Shown here one piece after another: positions 14,402 through 14,721 of a stretch of 14,721 nt of DNA (positions are counted from its first letter, which is position 1; each line of letters begins with the position of its first letter). The notes beneath the pieces are model-generated. The model was not told where the DNA came from. It saw nothing but the letters and a program-made list of their open reading frames with translations, and made no database searches. Source of the stretch: Burkholderiales bacterium UBA1834 (lineage in GTDB: Bacteria; Pseudomonadota; Gammaproteobacteria; Burkholderiales; Burkholderiaceae_C); NCBI GenBank assembly GCA_002339015.1, contig DDJC01000098.1:21220-35940 (forward strand), read 5' to 3'. Made by a program: the position numbers and the translations under genes.

Positions 14402-14426
14402 AAAAACGGGCTTCACGCCCGTTTTT
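14402..14426 (-). terminator. Rho-independent terminator downstream of flhC
   Basis: AAAAACGGGC and GCCCGTTTTT form a perfect 10-bp stem with loop TTCAC, 20 bp after the flhC stop. The A5/T5 flanks make it look bidirectional; on the minus strand the stem runs into TTTTTG, so it ends the flhDC transcript. Confidence 0.9.
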
Positions 14427-14446
14427 CTTGTGATGCGGGGTGTTGC

Positions 14447-14721
14447 TCAGTGCATCTGGATGCCACCGGCAGCCTTGCCCTTGCCGGCACGTGCCGGCGG
14501 GTTGCACAGGCCGCACACGAAGTGGCGGGCGACCTCATGCGGATGCGTCACGAAGTGACCGGCGCACCTGGAGCACTTGGTCATGGTCAGCATGCCGTTG
14601 TCGATGAACTTGACCAGACGCCAGGCGCGGGTCACCGACAGCAGGGCTTCCAGGCCTTGCGATTGCGTTTGCTCCAGGTACAGCTGGTAGGCCTTGATGA
14701 CGGTGTCGATCTCGTCGATCT
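14447..14721 (-). CDS. flhC: flagellar transcriptional activator FlhC, C-terminal part (5' end outside window)
   Basis: FlhC with FlhD forms the FlhD4C2 master activator of class II flagellar genes. The frame is open from the right edge (IDEIDTVIKAYQLYLEQTQ) to the stop at 14447 and gives 90 residues, roughly half of the family length of about 190. The diagnostic C-terminal zinc site is present: CSRC, then CGLC 18 residues after the first pair, in the context GHFVTHPHEVARHFVCGLC, followed by NPPARAGKGKAA. Upstream of it RAWRLVKFIDNGML also fits FlhC. flhD should lie just outside the window. Truncation is due to the window edge only. Confidence 0.95.
   Translation of the reverse strand, partial: IDEIDTVIKAYQLYLEQTQSQGLEALLSVTRAWRLVKFIDNGMLTMTKCSRCAGHFVTHPHEVARHFVCGLCNPPARAGKGKAAGGIQMH

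Overview
The window looks like a chromosomal segment of a motile, high-GC betaproteobacterium of the order Burkholderiales, perhaps the Leptothrix/Aquabacterium/Rubrivivax side. I infer this from protein flavour (Dxs, ArgH, MotA, MotB, CheY, CheZ, FlhC), the FlhC-type master regulator, a PEP-CTERM sorting signal and the gene order. No rRNA, tRNA, insertion sequence, integrase or CRISPR array is visible.

Left part (1-5934): the 3' half of dxs (1-960) meets a convergent bacteriohemerythrin gene (965-1519). A divergent, rightward pair follows: a large secreted lipoprotein of unknown function (1718-4018) and a probable outer-membrane beta-barrel protein (4052-5197). The barrel gene overlaps by 28 bp the end of a leftward gene for a PoNi-type (DUF1910/DUF1911) immunity protein, which sits 9 bp behind argH.

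Middle part (5944-9403): argH (leftward) is divergent from a two-gene LytS/AlgZ-LytTR/AlgR two-component operon whose genes overlap by 4 bp. The argH/algZ/algR arrangement is known from Pseudomonas, but there hemC follows algR; here a terminator and the chemotaxis genes follow.

Right part (9386-14721): a leftward motility block reads flhC (cut by the window end), a 57-residue membrane protein, then motA, motB, cheY and cheZ. cheY-cheZ has its own near-consensus sigma-28 (FliA) promoter and the block ends at a hairpin terminator. A rightward PEP-CTERM-tagged glucose/sorbosone dehydrogenase-type gene lies between flhC and motA. The 452-bp gap upstream of motA holds a strong leftward terminator with no leftward gene close behind it, so an unannotated small RNA or a leader/attenuator is possible.

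Functionally, FlhDC would drive class II flagellar genes, FliA would drive cheYZ, MotAB forms the stator, and CheY/CheZ set and reset the switch signal. Most of the window is ordinary core genome. The less ordinary parts are the unassigned lipoprotein/barrel pair, the orphan immunity gene, the PEP-CTERM dehydrogenase inside the motility block, and the structured non-coding stretches at 12596-12710 and 14352-14426.
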